The position numbers were made by a program, and so were the translations under genes. The notes beneath the pieces are model-generated. The model saw nothing but the letters and a program-made list of their open reading frames with translations. It did not search any database and had not been told where the DNA came from. A stretch of DNA of 64,000 nt from contig CAWDBL010000021.1 in the NCBI GenBank assembly GCA_963800505.1, positions 1-64,000 of the forward strand, given 5' to 3'. Of this stretch, positions 1 through 8,855 are shown piece by piece. The DNA is from Fodinibacter sp963800505. GTDB taxonomy: Bacteria > Actinomycetota > Actinomycetes > Actinomycetales > Dermatophilaceae. Position 1 is the stretch's first letter; every line of letters begins with the position of its first letter.

Positions 1-497
1 ACGACGAGGATTTCGTCGCGTTCGTCACGGCGCGCTGGGCGCCGCTCTACCGGTTGGCTTGGTTGCTGACCGGAGGTCACGAGAGTGCCGAGGATCTGCT
101 TCAGCTGGCGCTGGAGAAGAGCTACTTGAGATGGGGGCGCATCCGGAGGATGGAGGCTCCCGAGGCGTATGTAGGCGAGACCTGGCGAACACGGCGATCT
201 CGCAGTCGCGTCGCTCCTTCCTGCACCACGAGGTGAACCAGCCCGAGCCCCCGAGTACGTGAGCGCCTCCTTCGAGGATGGCAGCGACTCCCGTTCCCTG
301 CTGTGGCCGCTGGTCTGCGCGCTGCCGCCACGACAACGCGCCGTGGTCGTCCTGCGGTTCTATGAGGACCTCACCGAGGCTCAGGTCGCAGAGGAGCTGG
401 GGTGCTGATCGGCACGGTGAAGTCGCAAGGACACGACGCGATGCAGTCCTTGCGCCGCGGGGTCGACGCCTGGGCAGCCGGGGAGGTGACGGCATGA
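1..497 (+). pseudogene. SigE-family ECF sigma factor, 5'-truncated by the window and frame-broken
   Basis: Translation reads through the ECF sigma-70 fold but in three different frames. Region 2 (ending WLLTGGHESAEDLLQLAL) is in one frame to about base 165, the linker (LANTAISQSRRS) in a second to about 255, and region 4 (LPPRQRAVVVLRFYEDLTEA, then GTVKSQ) in a third, with another shift near 400 before the stop at 495–497. The stop overlaps the start of the next gene (ATGA), the usual coupling of a sigma gene to its membrane partner. The start lies outside the window. It is either a decayed gene or an intact one damaged by sequencing errors. The family assignment is firm; the functional state is not. 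Confidence 0.8.
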
Positions 498-1411
498 ACC
501 TCGACGAGGAGCTGCGCACGACACTCGCGTCGGAGGCGGAGCGCCGCGAGCCGCCGTACGTGGACGCCCACGGCCTCCTGGCTCGTGGGCAGGTCAGGCG
601 GCGGCGACGCACCACGCTGCAGGCCGGCGCGGCGGCGGCGGTGCTCGCCGTGATCGGCATGGGCGCGTTCGGGTTCACCCGGGCCGACCGGACATCGATA
701 CTGCCTGCGAGGCCGTCCACCCCCACCACCACCGCCCCGGCACCCATCGTCCAGACCCTCGGGGAGTGGGACTGTCTGGAGGGCCGGTGCCTCGAAGCAG
801 GCACCTATCGGGTAGGGCTGGGTATCGGCGACGACGGCAAGTCCCTCAGCGGCGAGCTGCATGTGCCATGGAGCGACTGGGCGTCCAACGGTTTCCTGCA
901 TCGCGTCTGGAAGGAGTCCGGCGCTGGCTCGGTGGTGCTCAACGTGTACGAGCCCAAAGCCCTAGCCGGCACTCAGCCGTGCGACGCCGAGAAGACCGTC
1001 GACCTCGGACCCGGCGCCACGGCGAACGACGTGGCCGGTCGCCTCAGCGACCTCCCGCAGTTCACCGTCGTCGAGGGACCGAGGGTGGTGCCGGCCTTCG
1101 GTCGAGAGACGATCCACCTCCGAATCCAGGCGGACCGCCTTCGGTGCGAGCCCCCGGTGCGCGGGGGCCAGTACCAACTCGCAGCCATTCACGGCGGTGA
1201 CGGCTTGGGGAGGTACGCCGACTTCATCCCGAAGGTCCCCCAGGGCGACTCCACTATCACCCCCGGACGCCGGGTCGTCATCGACCTCTGGGTCGTCGAT
1301 CTGGACGGGCAGAACATCGTGGTGGAGGCGCGCCAAGAGGGGAGCCCCACGGCCACGACGGTGAAGCAGCTCGACGAGGTCCGCCAGTCGGTCCGGTTCG
1401 TCTCCGAGTAG
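494..1411 (+). CDS. Sigma-factor-linked membrane protein, possible anti-sigma partner
   Basis: A 305-residue protein starting at the ATG that overlaps the sigma-factor stop. A charged N-terminus (EELRTTLASEAERREPPY) precedes an Arg-rich stretch and one transmembrane helix at about residues 38–56. A Pro/Thr-rich linker and an extracytoplasmic domain with paired cysteines (WDCLEGRCLEAG) follow. Proteins of this shape commonly sit directly downstream of SigE-type ECF sigma factors in actinobacteria and may sequester the sigma factor or report on the cell envelope. No zinc-binding anti-sigma motif is visible, so the regulatory role is inferred from position only. Confidence 0.6.
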   Translation: MNLDEELRTTLASEAERREPPYVDAHGLLARGQVRRRRRTTLQAGAAAAVLAVIGMGAFGFTRADRTSILPARPSTPTTTAPAPIVQTLGEWDCLEGRCLEAGTYRVGLGIGDDGKSLSGELHVPWSDWASNGFLHRVWKESGAGSVVLNVYEPKALAGTQPCDAEKTVDLGPGATANDVAGRLSDLPQFTVVEGPRVVPAFGRETIHLRIQADRLRCEPPVRGGQYQLAAIHGGDGLGRYADFIPKVPQGDSTITPGRRVVIDLWVVDLDGQNIVVEARQEGSPTATTVKQLDEVRQSVRFVSE

Positions 1412-1420
1412 TCACTCTCC

Positions 1421-1442
1421 GGTGGTTGACATCTCGACCACC
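1421..1442. other. Short inverted repeat downstream of the sigma-linked gene
   Basis: GGTGGT and ACCACC flank a 10-base loop ten bases after the preceding stop codon. It could be a weak terminator. The rest of the 127-base gap holds only the Shine-Dalgarno (AGGAGG) of the next gene. Confidence 0.3.
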
Positions 1443-1538
1443 AAACCCGAAGGAGGTCGGCCAGTCAGTCCAGTCCGTCCCCCAGTCGTCACCCTCCGAC
1501 GTTTCACACTTACACAACCAATTCTCAGGAGGTTCGTC

Positions 1539-2536
1539 ATGAACCGCACACCAAGCACCATCCGGCGGCTCGCGGTTGTCGCGACGCTAACCCTGGGCAC
1601 GAGGACGGCACTCGTCGCGGCGCCGGTACCGGCGTCCGCCGCGGCCCCAGTCGACCTGGTTGCGACGCTGCCCGGTGGGGCCACCGGGACCGCCCTCGGG
1701 CCCGGCGGGGACCTGTACGTCACCTCCCCGCAGAACGGCACGGTCTACCGCATCGATCGCCGCACCCGGGAGGTGACAACGTTCCACGAGGCGTTGCCCG
1801 CTCAGGTGCTGCCTCTGGGTGGGGTCATGGACATCGCGTTCCAGGGCTCCACCGCCTACGCGCTCGGATGGTCGGACCCGATGTCGGCGGTGACGCCGTT
1901 GTCGGGCTCTACCGGCTGGACGGGCCGACGTCCAGCACGCTGGTGGCCGACCTCGGGCAGTGGTCGACCCAGCACCCACCCTCGACCGAGTACGCCGTAC
2001 CCAGCGGGGTGCAGTACGCGCTAGAGCCGTTCCGTGGTGACTTCCTGGTCACCGACGGCCACCACAACCGGGTGCTGCGCGTCGGCACTGACGGGTCTGT
2101 CGAGGAGTTCCTGACGCTCGGCAACGTCGTTCCGACAGGGATGGACCGGCGCGGCAGCACGATCCTGCTGGCCGAGGCCGGGCCGGTGCCTCACGACCCC
2201 GGAACCGGTCGTGTCGTCGCGGTCGACGCCTCGCCTGCCAGGTCAGCCCAGGTGACCGACGTCGTGGCGTCCGGTGGCCGCCTTCTCGTGGACGTGGAGC
2301 GCGGTCGAGGGTCGTCGATCTACGCCCTGGCCCAGGGCGTCTTCGCCCCTGGAGGGGAACCCGGCGCTCCCGCACTGCCCGACACCGGCTCGCTGCTGCG
2401 AGTCAACTCCGACGGCTCTTTCACGACCATCGCAACCGGCCTCGACCGGCCCACGTCGCTGGAGGTCTCAGGGCTGACGGCGTGGGTCGTCGGACTCGAC
2501 GGCGACGTCGTCACAGTTGACCTGCCCCGATCCTGA
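1539..2536 (+). pseudogene. ScyD/ScyE-family secreted beta-propeller-like protein, frame-broken
   Basis: ATG follows an AGGAGG Shine-Dalgarno. The N-terminus has a signal peptide (RRLAVVATLTLG…, ending ASAAAP), then a repeat-rich sensor or lactonase-like fold (GPGGDLYVTSPQNGTVYRID). Near base 1866 the frame shifts and the family sequence continues as VGPDVGGDAVVGLYR, FLVTDGHHNRVLRV and LLVDVERGRG to the stop. The two parts together cover the expected ~330 residues, so a single indel explains the break. ScyD/ScyE proteins are named after scytonemin-cluster genes, but in actinobacteria their role is unknown. It may be a pseudogene or a sequencing error. Confidence 0.8.
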
Positions 2537-2544
2537 TCCCGCGC

Positions 2545-2582
2545 GGCGGTCCGCGCCTCCGGACGTAGCGGCGCGGACCGCC
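2545..2582 (+). terminator. Hairpin terminator after the ScyD-like gene
   Basis: A perfect 13-bp stem (GGCGGTCCGCGCC with GGCGCGGACCGCC) and a 12-base loop start nine bases after the stop codon. There is no T-run, as is common for actinobacterial terminators. The rest of the gap to 2798 shows no gene. Confidence 0.6.
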
Positions 2583-2798
2583 ACCAGGCTCGGAAGTCGA
2601 CGCTCCCGAACTTCATCCACTCATGGGCGGAGTTGACCGCGTCCGTGAACAACGCAGACTCCGCAATGTCCGCTCGGCGGCATGACAGGACGTCTGCGGC
2701 CTGGTTCTTCGGAGCGTGGGCGTGGTGGCTCGTTGCTCATGCACACTTGCCATTGAGGTCGGCCGGGCGCGCCGTGCAAGCTGGAGCTAGGGAGCAAC

Positions 2799-3425
2799 GT
2801 GGCAGACGCGTGGACACTGGGACTGGGCTTCTCGCTGGTCGCCGCGGTAGCACTGGCAGTCGCTGGTGTTTTGATTGGCACCCGCCGTCGGCGAGCCTCC
2901 GGTGAAGCCATTGCGCGCGGCGTCGTGCTTGGCGACCCGCAAGGTGTGCTGCTGCTCACCGCGGTCTTCTGGCTCATGCTAGCTGGAGCTTGCTGGCAGA
3001 CGGCACGCCAAGAGGACACAACAACGATGGGTTGGCTGATCCTCGGCTTCTTCGCGGCGCTGGTGGTGCTAGGTCACGTGCTGGTGGTGGCCAACTGGCG
3101 CAACACCGTCGTCTTCAGTGACGAGGGGATCTTCATCCGGTTCATTAACGACACCACCGTGCCATGGGAGGACTACCTAGGGCACTACATCGCCTCGAAC
3201 GGGATCGTCGAGATCGTCGTGCATGACCCAGACTCCTACCGTGACGCCTGGCCCGCGTGGCGTCGAGCACTTGGTCGGTTCGACCCCACAACCGCCGTCA
3301 CCGTTTCGCCGAACACACTGACGTTGAGCACCCCTGAGTTCCTACAACTCCTGAACGAACACGCTGCTGCCGCCGCCCAGAGCCGCAGCGGGGACGGCTC
3401 TGAGGCCGACACGCAAGCCCCTTGA
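2799..3425 (+). CDS. Hypothetical membrane protein with three predicted helices and a PH-like C-terminus
   Basis: A 208-residue protein with a GTG start and GGAG four bases upstream. Hydrophobic helices lie at about residues 7–27, 48–66 and 75–95, followed by a soluble part with alternating beta segments (NTVVFSDEGIFIRF, NGIVEIVVHD) resembling membrane-associated PH-like domains. The C-terminus is Ala/Ser-rich. No catalytic motif is visible and the family was not identified. GC content is slightly lower than in the core genes to the right. Confidence 0.6.
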   Translation: MADAWTLGLGFSLVAAVALAVAGVLIGTRRRRASGEAIARGVVLGDPQGVLLLTAVFWLMLAGACWQTARQEDTTTMGWLILGFFAALVVLGHVLVVANWRNTVVFSDEGIFIRFINDTTVPWEDYLGHYIASNGIVEIVVHDPDSYRDAWPAWRRALGRFDPTTAVTVSPNTLTLSTPEFLQLLNEHAAAAAQSRSGDGSEADTQAP

Positions 3426-3543
3426 CCCACCTCACCGAAACCAGGTGTGCCGCGGTCCCACCTGAGTTGGCACTATTCCGCGGCATCCCCGGTTGGATTC
3501 ATCGCAAGGACATTCGCCGGACTGGTGGTGCCGCGCATCTGCC

Positions 3544-3882
3544 TCAGGGCCGGCGAGACCTCCGGCGCTGCACGTGTTCTTGGAACGGGGACACGTCATC
3601 ACGGGCATGCGGGGGCATCGCCCATCGTGGCCAGTAGAAGTACGGCAGGATCGCACCGGCCCAGAGGCAGGCCACGGACACCTCCAGAATCCAGAACGTG
3701 CCGTCGTAGCTGTGACTGACCAGGTTCGTCCATAGCCCCATCAAGAACATCAGTAGGAATCCGACGTACGCCAGCCATCCGAGCGCCAGGAAGCCCTGCG
3801 CGTAGGCCAGCGAGAAGTCGGGCCTGATGGCAGCCAGTCGCTGCGCATGCTTGAGGTAGGCGTCACGATCTCGCCGCAGCAC
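3544..3882 (-). CDS. Small hypothetical membrane protein
   Basis: A 112-residue protein with a GTG start immediately after the stop of the 34-codon gene upstream, which suggests translational coupling. Two strong hydrophobic segments (LGWLAYVGFLLMFLMGLW and WILEVSVACLWAGAILPYFY) follow an amphipathic N-terminus (RDAYLKHAQRLAAIRPDFS). The C-terminus is basic. No family was recognised. It converges on the gene ending at 3425, with a 118-base gap containing nothing notable. Confidence 0.55.
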   Translation of the reverse strand: MLRRDRDAYLKHAQRLAAIRPDFSLAYAQGFLALGWLAYVGFLLMFLMGLWTNLVSHSYDGTFWILEVSVACLWAGAILPYFYWPRWAMPPHARDDVSPFQEHVQRRRSRRP

Positions 3883-3987
3883 TCACGTCTTGCCGAGCGC
3901 GAAGAGGAGCAACAGAGACATGACGAGCAAGACCGCGGTTAGGACGTTGGGATGCTGCTTGAGGAACTCGTCCTCGGGCTGAAGCAT
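3883..3987 (-). CDS. Tiny single-helix membrane protein (34 aa)
   Basis: The reading frame starts with ATG (MLQPEDEFLKQHPN), has one 17-residue hydrophobic helix (VLTAVLLVMSLLLLFAL) and ends GKT. Its stop is adjacent to the GTG of the membrane protein at 3882, so the two probably form an operon. The acidic N-terminus, single helix and tight coupling support a real small protein, but homology could not be tested. Confidence 0.45.
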   Translation of the reverse strand: MLQPEDEFLKQHPNVLTAVLLVMSLLLLFALGKT

Positions 3988-4347
3988 CACGAAGGCAGTG
4001 TCTCAGGCCCGACGGGCACCAAGAGTGCGTCCGCTGGCCCGCAGTCGGCCTCGTTCGGCCCGGCACACACTTGCCACGCCGACGTCCGGCTGGCGACGCG
4101 AGGTGGGGAGCCGGCTACGGCACGGTAGCGGTCGTGATCGCAGCGCATACCCCGCGATAGATGGGGCCCTAACCGCCGCTCAGCCGGTTCGCGCTCATCG
4201 GCAGTTGAGGACGGATCACCCACATATCCCGGATGACCGTCGGCATGTCCAGTCGCCGTGGGACGCCACGAGTCTCGTCGAGGACACTGTCCACCACACG
4301 ACGACGCAGGTCAGAGCCCGTGAAGTTGTACTCGCCCCCAGATAAGC
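3988..4347. other. 360-base gap downstream of dnaB with no recognised gene
   Basis: GC is lower than in the flanking core genes. Open frames exist on both strands, but none gives a recognisable protein or a ribosome binding site. It could hold the remains of a gene. Confidence 0.4.
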
Positions 4348-4389
4348 TGCATCTCGACAAGTGCATCTCGACAGCTGCATCTCGACAAC
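4348..4389. repeat. 14-bp tandem repeat, three copies, touching the dnaB stop
   Basis: Three consecutive 14-base units share TGCATCTCGACA and differ only in the last two bases (AG, GC, AC). The third unit ends on the first base of the dnaB stop codon. It may act in transcript ending or be a small expansion. Confidence 0.85.
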
Positions 4390-5762
4390 TAGAAACCGCC
4401 GTCGCGGGCCATGTTGTTGAACCGTGAGTAGTGCCCCTGAAAGGCCAGGATGATGTCCTTGGTGGGCCCGTTGCGGTGCTTGGCCACGATGATGTCGGCC
4501 TCACCGTCGCGCTCGGGGTCGGAGCGGTCGCGGTGCAGCAGGATCACGACGTCCGCATCCTGCTCGATCGACCCGCTCTCGCGAAGGTCGGACATCTGCG
4601 GCCTCTTGTCGGTGCGCTGCTCCGGCCCACGGTTGAGCTGGCTGATCGCGATGACCGGCACCTCGAGCTCCTTGGCGAGCAGCTTCAGCGCCCGGGAGAA
4701 CTCGGCGACCTCCTGCTGGCGCGACTCGACCTTCTTGCCCGAGGTCATCAGCTGCAGGTAGTCGATGACAACCAGCCGCAGGTTGTGCTGCTGCTTGAGC
4801 CGGCGGCACTTGGCGCGGATCTCCATCAGCGACATGTTCGGGCTGTCGTCGATGAACAGCGGGGCATTCGAGATCTTGCCCATGATCCGCGCCAGCTTGG
4901 TCCACTGCTCCTGGTTCTTCAGGCCCTTGCGCAGGTCCTGGAGCTGGATGGTGGCCTCGGCCGACAGGATGCGCATGGTGATCTCGGTGCGGCTCATCTC
5001 GAGCGAGAACACCGCGGCCGCCATGTTGTGCTTGATCGCCGCGGCCCGGGCGATGTCGATTCCCAGCGTGGATTTTCCCACGGCCGGTCGAGCTGCCACG
5101 ACGATCATCTGCCCCGGGTGCAGCCCGTTGGTGAGCTGGTCGAGCTCGATGAAACCGGTCGGCACGCCGATCAGGTCATCCGTGCGGCCGGATGCGGCCT
5201 CGATCTCCTCCATCGTCTCGTTGAGCAGGTCGCCGAGCACGTTGTAGTCCTCGCCGCCGCGCTTCTCGGCCACGGAGTAGACCTCGGCCTGCGCGCGGTT
5301 GACGATGTCGTCGATGTCGCCCTCGCCCTGGGCGTAGCCCATCTGCACGATGCGGGTGCCCGCCTCGACCAGGCGGCGCAGCACGGCCCGCTCGTGCACG
5401 ATCTCGGCGTAGTAGCCGGCGTTCGCGGCGGTGGGCACCGACTGGATCAGCTGGTGCAGGTAGGCCTGCCCCCCGACCCGGGTCAGGTCGCCGCGCTTGC
5501 CCAGCTCGTCGGCGACCGTGATCGCGTCTGCGGGCTCGCCGCGGCCGAACAGGTCGAGCACGGCGTCGAAGATCAGCTCGTGCGCCGGCCGGTAGAAGTC
5601 GTGCGCCTTGACCGCCTCGAGGCAGTCGGCGATGGCGTCCTTGTTGAGAAGCATCGAGCCGAGCACCGACTGCTCGGCGTGGAGGTCCTGCGGTGGCACC
5701 CGGTCGTCGGCTCGCCCGTCGCTGGGACCGCCGAACGCCGCGTTCAGCTCCGCGATGGACAC
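4389..5762 (-). CDS. dnaB: Replicative DNA helicase DnaB
   Basis: A 457-residue hexameric 5'-3' helicase that unwinds DNA at the replication fork. The N-terminal domain (PPQDLHAEQSVLGSMLL) is followed by a RecA-like core with Walker A (ARPAVGKSTLG), Walker B (LRLVVIDYLQLM) and the DnaB motif SQLNRGPEQR. It ends in the conserved HRNGPT segment. I chose the GTG at 5762 (VSIAELNAAFGG), which is preceded by GAGGGG and matches the usual actinobacterial N-terminus; an upstream start would add 15 unconserved residues. There is no intein. It is transcribed leftwards, in the same direction as rplI and rpsR at the right end. Confidence 0.97.
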   Translation of the reverse strand: MSIAELNAAFGGPSDGRADDRVPPQDLHAEQSVLGSMLLNKDAIADCLEAVKAHDFYRPAHELIFDAVLDLFGRGEPADAITVADELGKRGDLTRVGGQAYLHQLIQSVPTAANAGYYAEIVHERAVLRRLVEAGTRIVQMGYAQGEGDIDDIVNRAQAEVYSVAEKRGGEDYNVLGDLLNETMEEIEAASGRTDDLIGVPTGFIELDQLTNGLHPGQMIVVAARPAVGKSTLGIDIARAAAIKHNMAAAVFSLEMSRTEITMRILSAEATIQLQDLRKGLKNQEQWTKLARIMGKISNAPLFIDDSPNMSLMEIRAKCRRLKQQHNLRLVVIDYLQLMTSGKKVESRQQEVAEFSRALKLLAKELEVPVIAISQLNRGPEQRTDKRPQMSDLRESGSIEQDADVVILLHRDRSDPERDGEADIIVAKHRNGPTKDIILAFQGHYSRFNNMARDGGF

Positions 5763-5933
5763 CCGCTCACCCCTCACATCCGGCGTGCACCGGGCTCGAC
5801 TGACCACTGGTTGCGGTCGGACGGGCCGGCCTCACCAGAAGCAGACCAGAGGACACCGACATCCCACCGCGAGTCACCGTAGGTGCACCGGCCGTGACCC
5901 TCCAAGCCCAGTCGGCGACATCGCTCATTTCGG

Positions 5934-6009
5934 TGTGCACAACCTGGGGACAACGTGTGCAAAACGCCCGGATGCCGTGTGCACAGCCGGTGGAGAAGCC
6001 TGTGGACGA
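5934..6009. promoter_or_regulatory. Cluster of DnaA-box-like nonamers upstream of dnaB
   Basis: Read on the minus strand, TTGTGCACA (5934–5942), TTGTCCCCA (5945–5953) and TCGTCCACA (6001–6009) match or nearly match the actinobacterial DnaA box TTGTCCACA. TGTGCAAAA (5956) and TGTGCACAG (5978) are looser. They sit 170–250 bases upstream of the dnaB start in a 475-base gap that holds no gene. DnaA control of dnaB is inference. Confidence 0.5.
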
Positions 6010-6237
6010 CGCGTTCGCCGGACCTACGGCAGCGCGCTGACCTGCACGAACGCCATCCACTCCATGTGCACCCGAGAAAGTCTCGGGCGTGTCACGATCC
6101 ACATGTCGCAGGACTGCCGGGACGCCGTCACACCTCGTTACCCGCGGGTACGAGCGGTCGCACCGACCACCGGAGCCGGCCAGGACCGGGTTCGACCACC
6201 GGCGTGTCGCAGCGGGTCGTGTGCCGGGTCGTGCGCC

Positions 6238-6513
6238 TCAGCCGGCCCGGCCGTAGCGCTCCGCGGAGCGCGCCCGGGCCTTGGCCGCCTCGACCTCGCG
6301 GTCCTTCGGCGGGGCGGTCGTGACCAGCGCTTCGAGCAGGTGGGCGGTCACGTGCGCGACCTCCTCGACGGCCCGGTCGAAGGCCTCCTGGTTCGCGGCC
6401 GACGGCTTGGTCGTGCCACTCACCTTGCGCACGTACTGCAGGGCGGCGGCGCGCACCTCGTCGGTCGTGGCCGGGGGCGCGAAGTTGTTCAGGGGTCGGA
6501 TGTTGCGGCACAT
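6238..6513 (-). CDS. DUF2277 family protein
   Basis: A 91-residue protein that begins MCRNIRPLNNFAPPAT and contains VSGTTKPSAANQEAFDRAV and TTAPPKDREVEAAKARARS, the signature segments of DUF2277. Length is typical. The family is small, alpha-helical and widespread in actinobacteria, with no known function. It stands alone between dnaB and the CoA-transferase gene on the opposite strand. Confidence 0.9.
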   Translation of the reverse strand: MCRNIRPLNNFAPPATTDEVRAAALQYVRKVSGTTKPSAANQEAFDRAVEEVAHVTAHLLEALVTTAPPKDREVEAAKARARSAERYGRAG

Positions 6514-6697
6514 GGTCCAACGGTAGGCCGCGTCCCCCGCGCACGCCCCGAGAAATACGACCGCTCGTCACCCACGCCCGGATGCGGGCCCGGGCGCTCA
6601 GCCGCGGGTCCGTGCGGGCGCGCGCACCCGGCATCCGGATGCCGTGTCACGCAGGTCAGTCGAACCTCACCTGACGGAAATGGCCGGGGGGACGATG

Positions 6698-7933
6698 ATG
6701 GCTTCCATGAGGATCGTCACCGTCGATGAGCTGGGCCGCCTGTTCGCCTCCCTCCCGGGCAAGCCCAGGGTCGTCGTCTCCGGGAACATGGCCGTGCCGT
6801 GGCCGGCCGTGCGCGCGCTCGACGAGAACAAGGACACCTACACGATCCACGCGCTCAACGCGCCGCCCGGCATCCCCGACCGCGAGGGCGTGACCGCAGA
6901 GACCTGCTTCGTCGGGGCCGGCATGCGGCGGCACTCCGACCTGTCCTACGTGCCCAGCCGCCTGTCGCTGGTGCCCGTGCTGCTGCGGCGGCGCATCCCG
7001 CCGGACATCGTCATCATCCACTGCGCCCCGCCCCGCGACGGCCAGCTGTCCCTCGGCATCGAGGTCAACGTGCTGCCCGCCGCGATCGAGGGATGCCGCC
7101 AGCGCTCCGGTCGCATCGTGGCCGTCATCAACGACCAGATGCCGTACACCTACGGCGACGCGCAGGTGGCGGTCGAGGCGGTCGACGTCGCGATCGAGGT
7201 CTCCGAGCCGCTGCCGGCGCACGACCCGCGGGTGCCGGACACCGACAGCGCCGCCATCGGTGAACGGGTCGCCAGCCGGGTGAGCGACGGCGCCACCCTG
7301 CAGATGGGCATCGGCGGGGTGCCCGACGCGACCCTCAACGCGCTCACCGGCCGCCGCGGCCTGCGGGTGTGGACCGAGATGTTCTCCGACGGGGTGCTCG
7401 AGCTCGACCGGGTGGGGGCGCTCGACCCGCACCACCCGCTCACGGCGTCGTTCCTCTTCGGATCGCGCGAGCTCTACGACTGGCTCGACGGCAACCACCG
7501 GGTGCGGATGATGCGCACCGAGCACACCAACGACCCCGGTCTGATCGCCCAGCAGCGGATGATGACCTCGGTCAACACCGCGCTCGAGGTCGACCTGTTC
7601 GGCCAGGCCAACGCCTCGCGGATCAACGCGCGCATCTACTCCGGCTTCGGCGGCCAGACCGACTTCATCGTCGGCGCGCTGCACTCCCCCGGTGGCCAGT
7701 CGTTCATCGCACTGCGCTCCTGGCACCCCAAGGCCAACGTCTCGACCGTCGTGCCGCTCCTCGACGAGCCGGTGACCAGCTTCCAGCAGACGGCGATCGT
7801 CACCGAGCACGGCATCGCCGAGCTGTGGGGCTACGACCAGCAGGCCCAGTGCCGGCACATCATCCGTGATGCCGCCCACCCGCAGGTGCGCGAGGAGCTG
7901 TGGGAAGAGGCTGCCGAGCTCGGGCTCGCCTGA
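6698..7933 (+). CDS. Acetyl-CoA hydrolase / 4-hydroxybutyrate CoA-transferase family protein
   Basis: A 411-residue class I CoA-transferase-like enzyme. The N-terminal domain binds CoA, and the C-terminal domain has GIGGVPDATLNAL and the catalytic glutamate in VWTEMFSDGV (Glu227 from this start). The C-terminal motif EHGIAELWG is also conserved. It should move CoA between short-chain acyl groups or hydrolyse acetyl-CoA; the substrate cannot be read from sequence. The start was chosen at the second ATG of an ATGATG pair because the GGGGGGA Shine-Dalgarno is better spaced for it; 6695 and 6707 remain possible. Confidence 0.9.
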   Translation: MASMRIVTVDELGRLFASLPGKPRVVVSGNMAVPWPAVRALDENKDTYTIHALNAPPGIPDREGVTAETCFVGAGMRRHSDLSYVPSRLSLVPVLLRRRIPPDIVIIHCAPPRDGQLSLGIEVNVLPAAIEGCRQRSGRIVAVINDQMPYTYGDAQVAVEAVDVAIEVSEPLPAHDPRVPDTDSAAIGERVASRVSDGATLQMGIGGVPDATLNALTGRRGLRVWTEMFSDGVLELDRVGALDPHHPLTASFLFGSRELYDWLDGNHRVRMMRTEHTNDPGLIAQQRMMTSVNTALEVDLFGQANASRINARIYSGFGGQTDFIVGALHSPGGQSFIALRSWHPKANVSTVVPLLDEPVTSFQQTAIVTEHGIAELWGYDQQAQCRHIIRDAAHPQVREELWEEAAELGLA

Positions 7934-7982
7934 GGCCCTGTCCCGTTCTCCCCCGGGCGCGTTGGGTGCTGAGATGGCTGCC

Positions 7983-8702
7983 ATGACAACCGCCTCGGCA
8001 CCCGGCTCCGCGTTGGTGGTGGCCGTGCGCGCCGCGCTGGCCGGTGCCGGGGACCCGGAGCGGGCCGCCGGGCAGCAGCGCTACATGAAGTCGGCGATGC
8101 CGTACCGCGGGCTGACCTCGCCGCAGCTGCGGGCCCTGCTCCGGCCGCTGCTCGCCGACCCGGCCCTCGCGCCGACCTCACGGGAGGCGTGGGAGGCCGA
8201 CGTGCGGGCGCTCTGGGACGCCGCGGCATACCGGGAGGAGCGCTACGCCGCCATCGCCCTGACCGGCCACCGTCGTGCGCGCGGCTGGCAGGACCCGTCG
8301 ACGCTGGGCCTGTACCGGCACCTCGTGGTGACCGGTGCGTGGTGGGACTACGTCGACGTGCTGGCCGCCGACCGGGTGGGGCCGATCCTGTTGCGGCACA
8401 GGCCGATCGTCACACCATTACTGCGAGCGGATGCCGTGGACGCGCACCTCTGGGTGCGGCGCACCGCCATCCTCGCGCAGCTCAAGCACCGCGACGGGAC
8501 CGACCTCGAGCTGCTGTCCGACGTCATCGATGCCAACCTCGAGGGGTCGACGTTCGGGCGGGAGTTCTTCATCCGCAAGGCGATCGGGTGGGCGCTGCGC
8601 CAGCACGCCCGCGTCGACCCGCAGTGGGTGCGCGCCTTCGTCGAGGCCAGGAGCGACCGGCTGAGCGGCCTGTCGCGGCGCGAGGCCCTCAAGCACCTCT
8701 GA
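7983..8702 (+). CDS. AlkD-like DNA alkylation repair protein
   Basis: A 239-residue all-helical HEAT-like repeat protein of the AlkD/AlkC glycosylase superfamily, which removes positively charged N3- and N7-alkyl purines. Family markers are QQRYMKSAMPYRG near the N-terminus, TGAWWDYVDVLA, WVRRTAILAQLKHR and FFIRKAIGWALR. The W and D that contact the lesion in AlkD appear to be kept (WWDYVD, WALRQ). The ATG at 7983 gives the usual N-terminus; an in-frame ATG nine bases upstream has no better ribosome binding site. It follows the CoA-transferase gene by 49 bases on the same strand. Confidence 0.9.
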   Translation: MTTASAPGSALVVAVRAALAGAGDPERAAGQQRYMKSAMPYRGLTSPQLRALLRPLLADPALAPTSREAWEADVRALWDAAAYREERYAAIALTGHRRARGWQDPSTLGLYRHLVVTGAWWDYVDVLAADRVGPILLRHRPIVTPLLRADAVDAHLWVRRTAILAQLKHRDGTDLELLSDVIDANLEGSTFGREFFIRKAIGWALRQHARVDPQWVRAFVEARSDRLSGLSRREALKHL

Positions 8703-8716
8703 CTCCGCGGCGAGGG

Positions 8717-8829
8717 GTGCCGAGCGCGCGGCCCGGCGCGCACCTGACACCCCCAGCCACCGCCGGCTCCACCGCCAGGGATGCCGAGCGCGCGGCCCAG
8801 CGCGCACCTGGCACCCCCAGCCACCGCAG
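8717..8829. repeat. ~49-bp direct duplication, period 64, between the AlkD and MATE genes
   Basis: Two near-identical copies begin at 8717 (GTGCCGAGCGCGCGGCCCGG) and 8781 (ATGCCGAGCGCGCGGCCCAG), and each ends CACCCCCAGCCACCG. Each copy also has partly self-complementary arms (GTGCC and GCGCG against CGCGC and GGCAC). There is no coding potential. They look like tandem intergenic repeat elements. Confidence 0.8.
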
Positions 8830-8855
8830 GGGCACCACGTGGAACAGTGCCACCC

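Noticed and set aside
1..4388. Prophage or integrative element at the left end
   Set aside because: Lower GC and few GGATGCCG copies hint at transfer, but no integrase, att site, tRNA or phage gene is visible.
4431..5882. Long open frame antisense to dnaB
   Set aside because: Mirror of a high-GC coding frame; no family motifs and no ribosome binding site.
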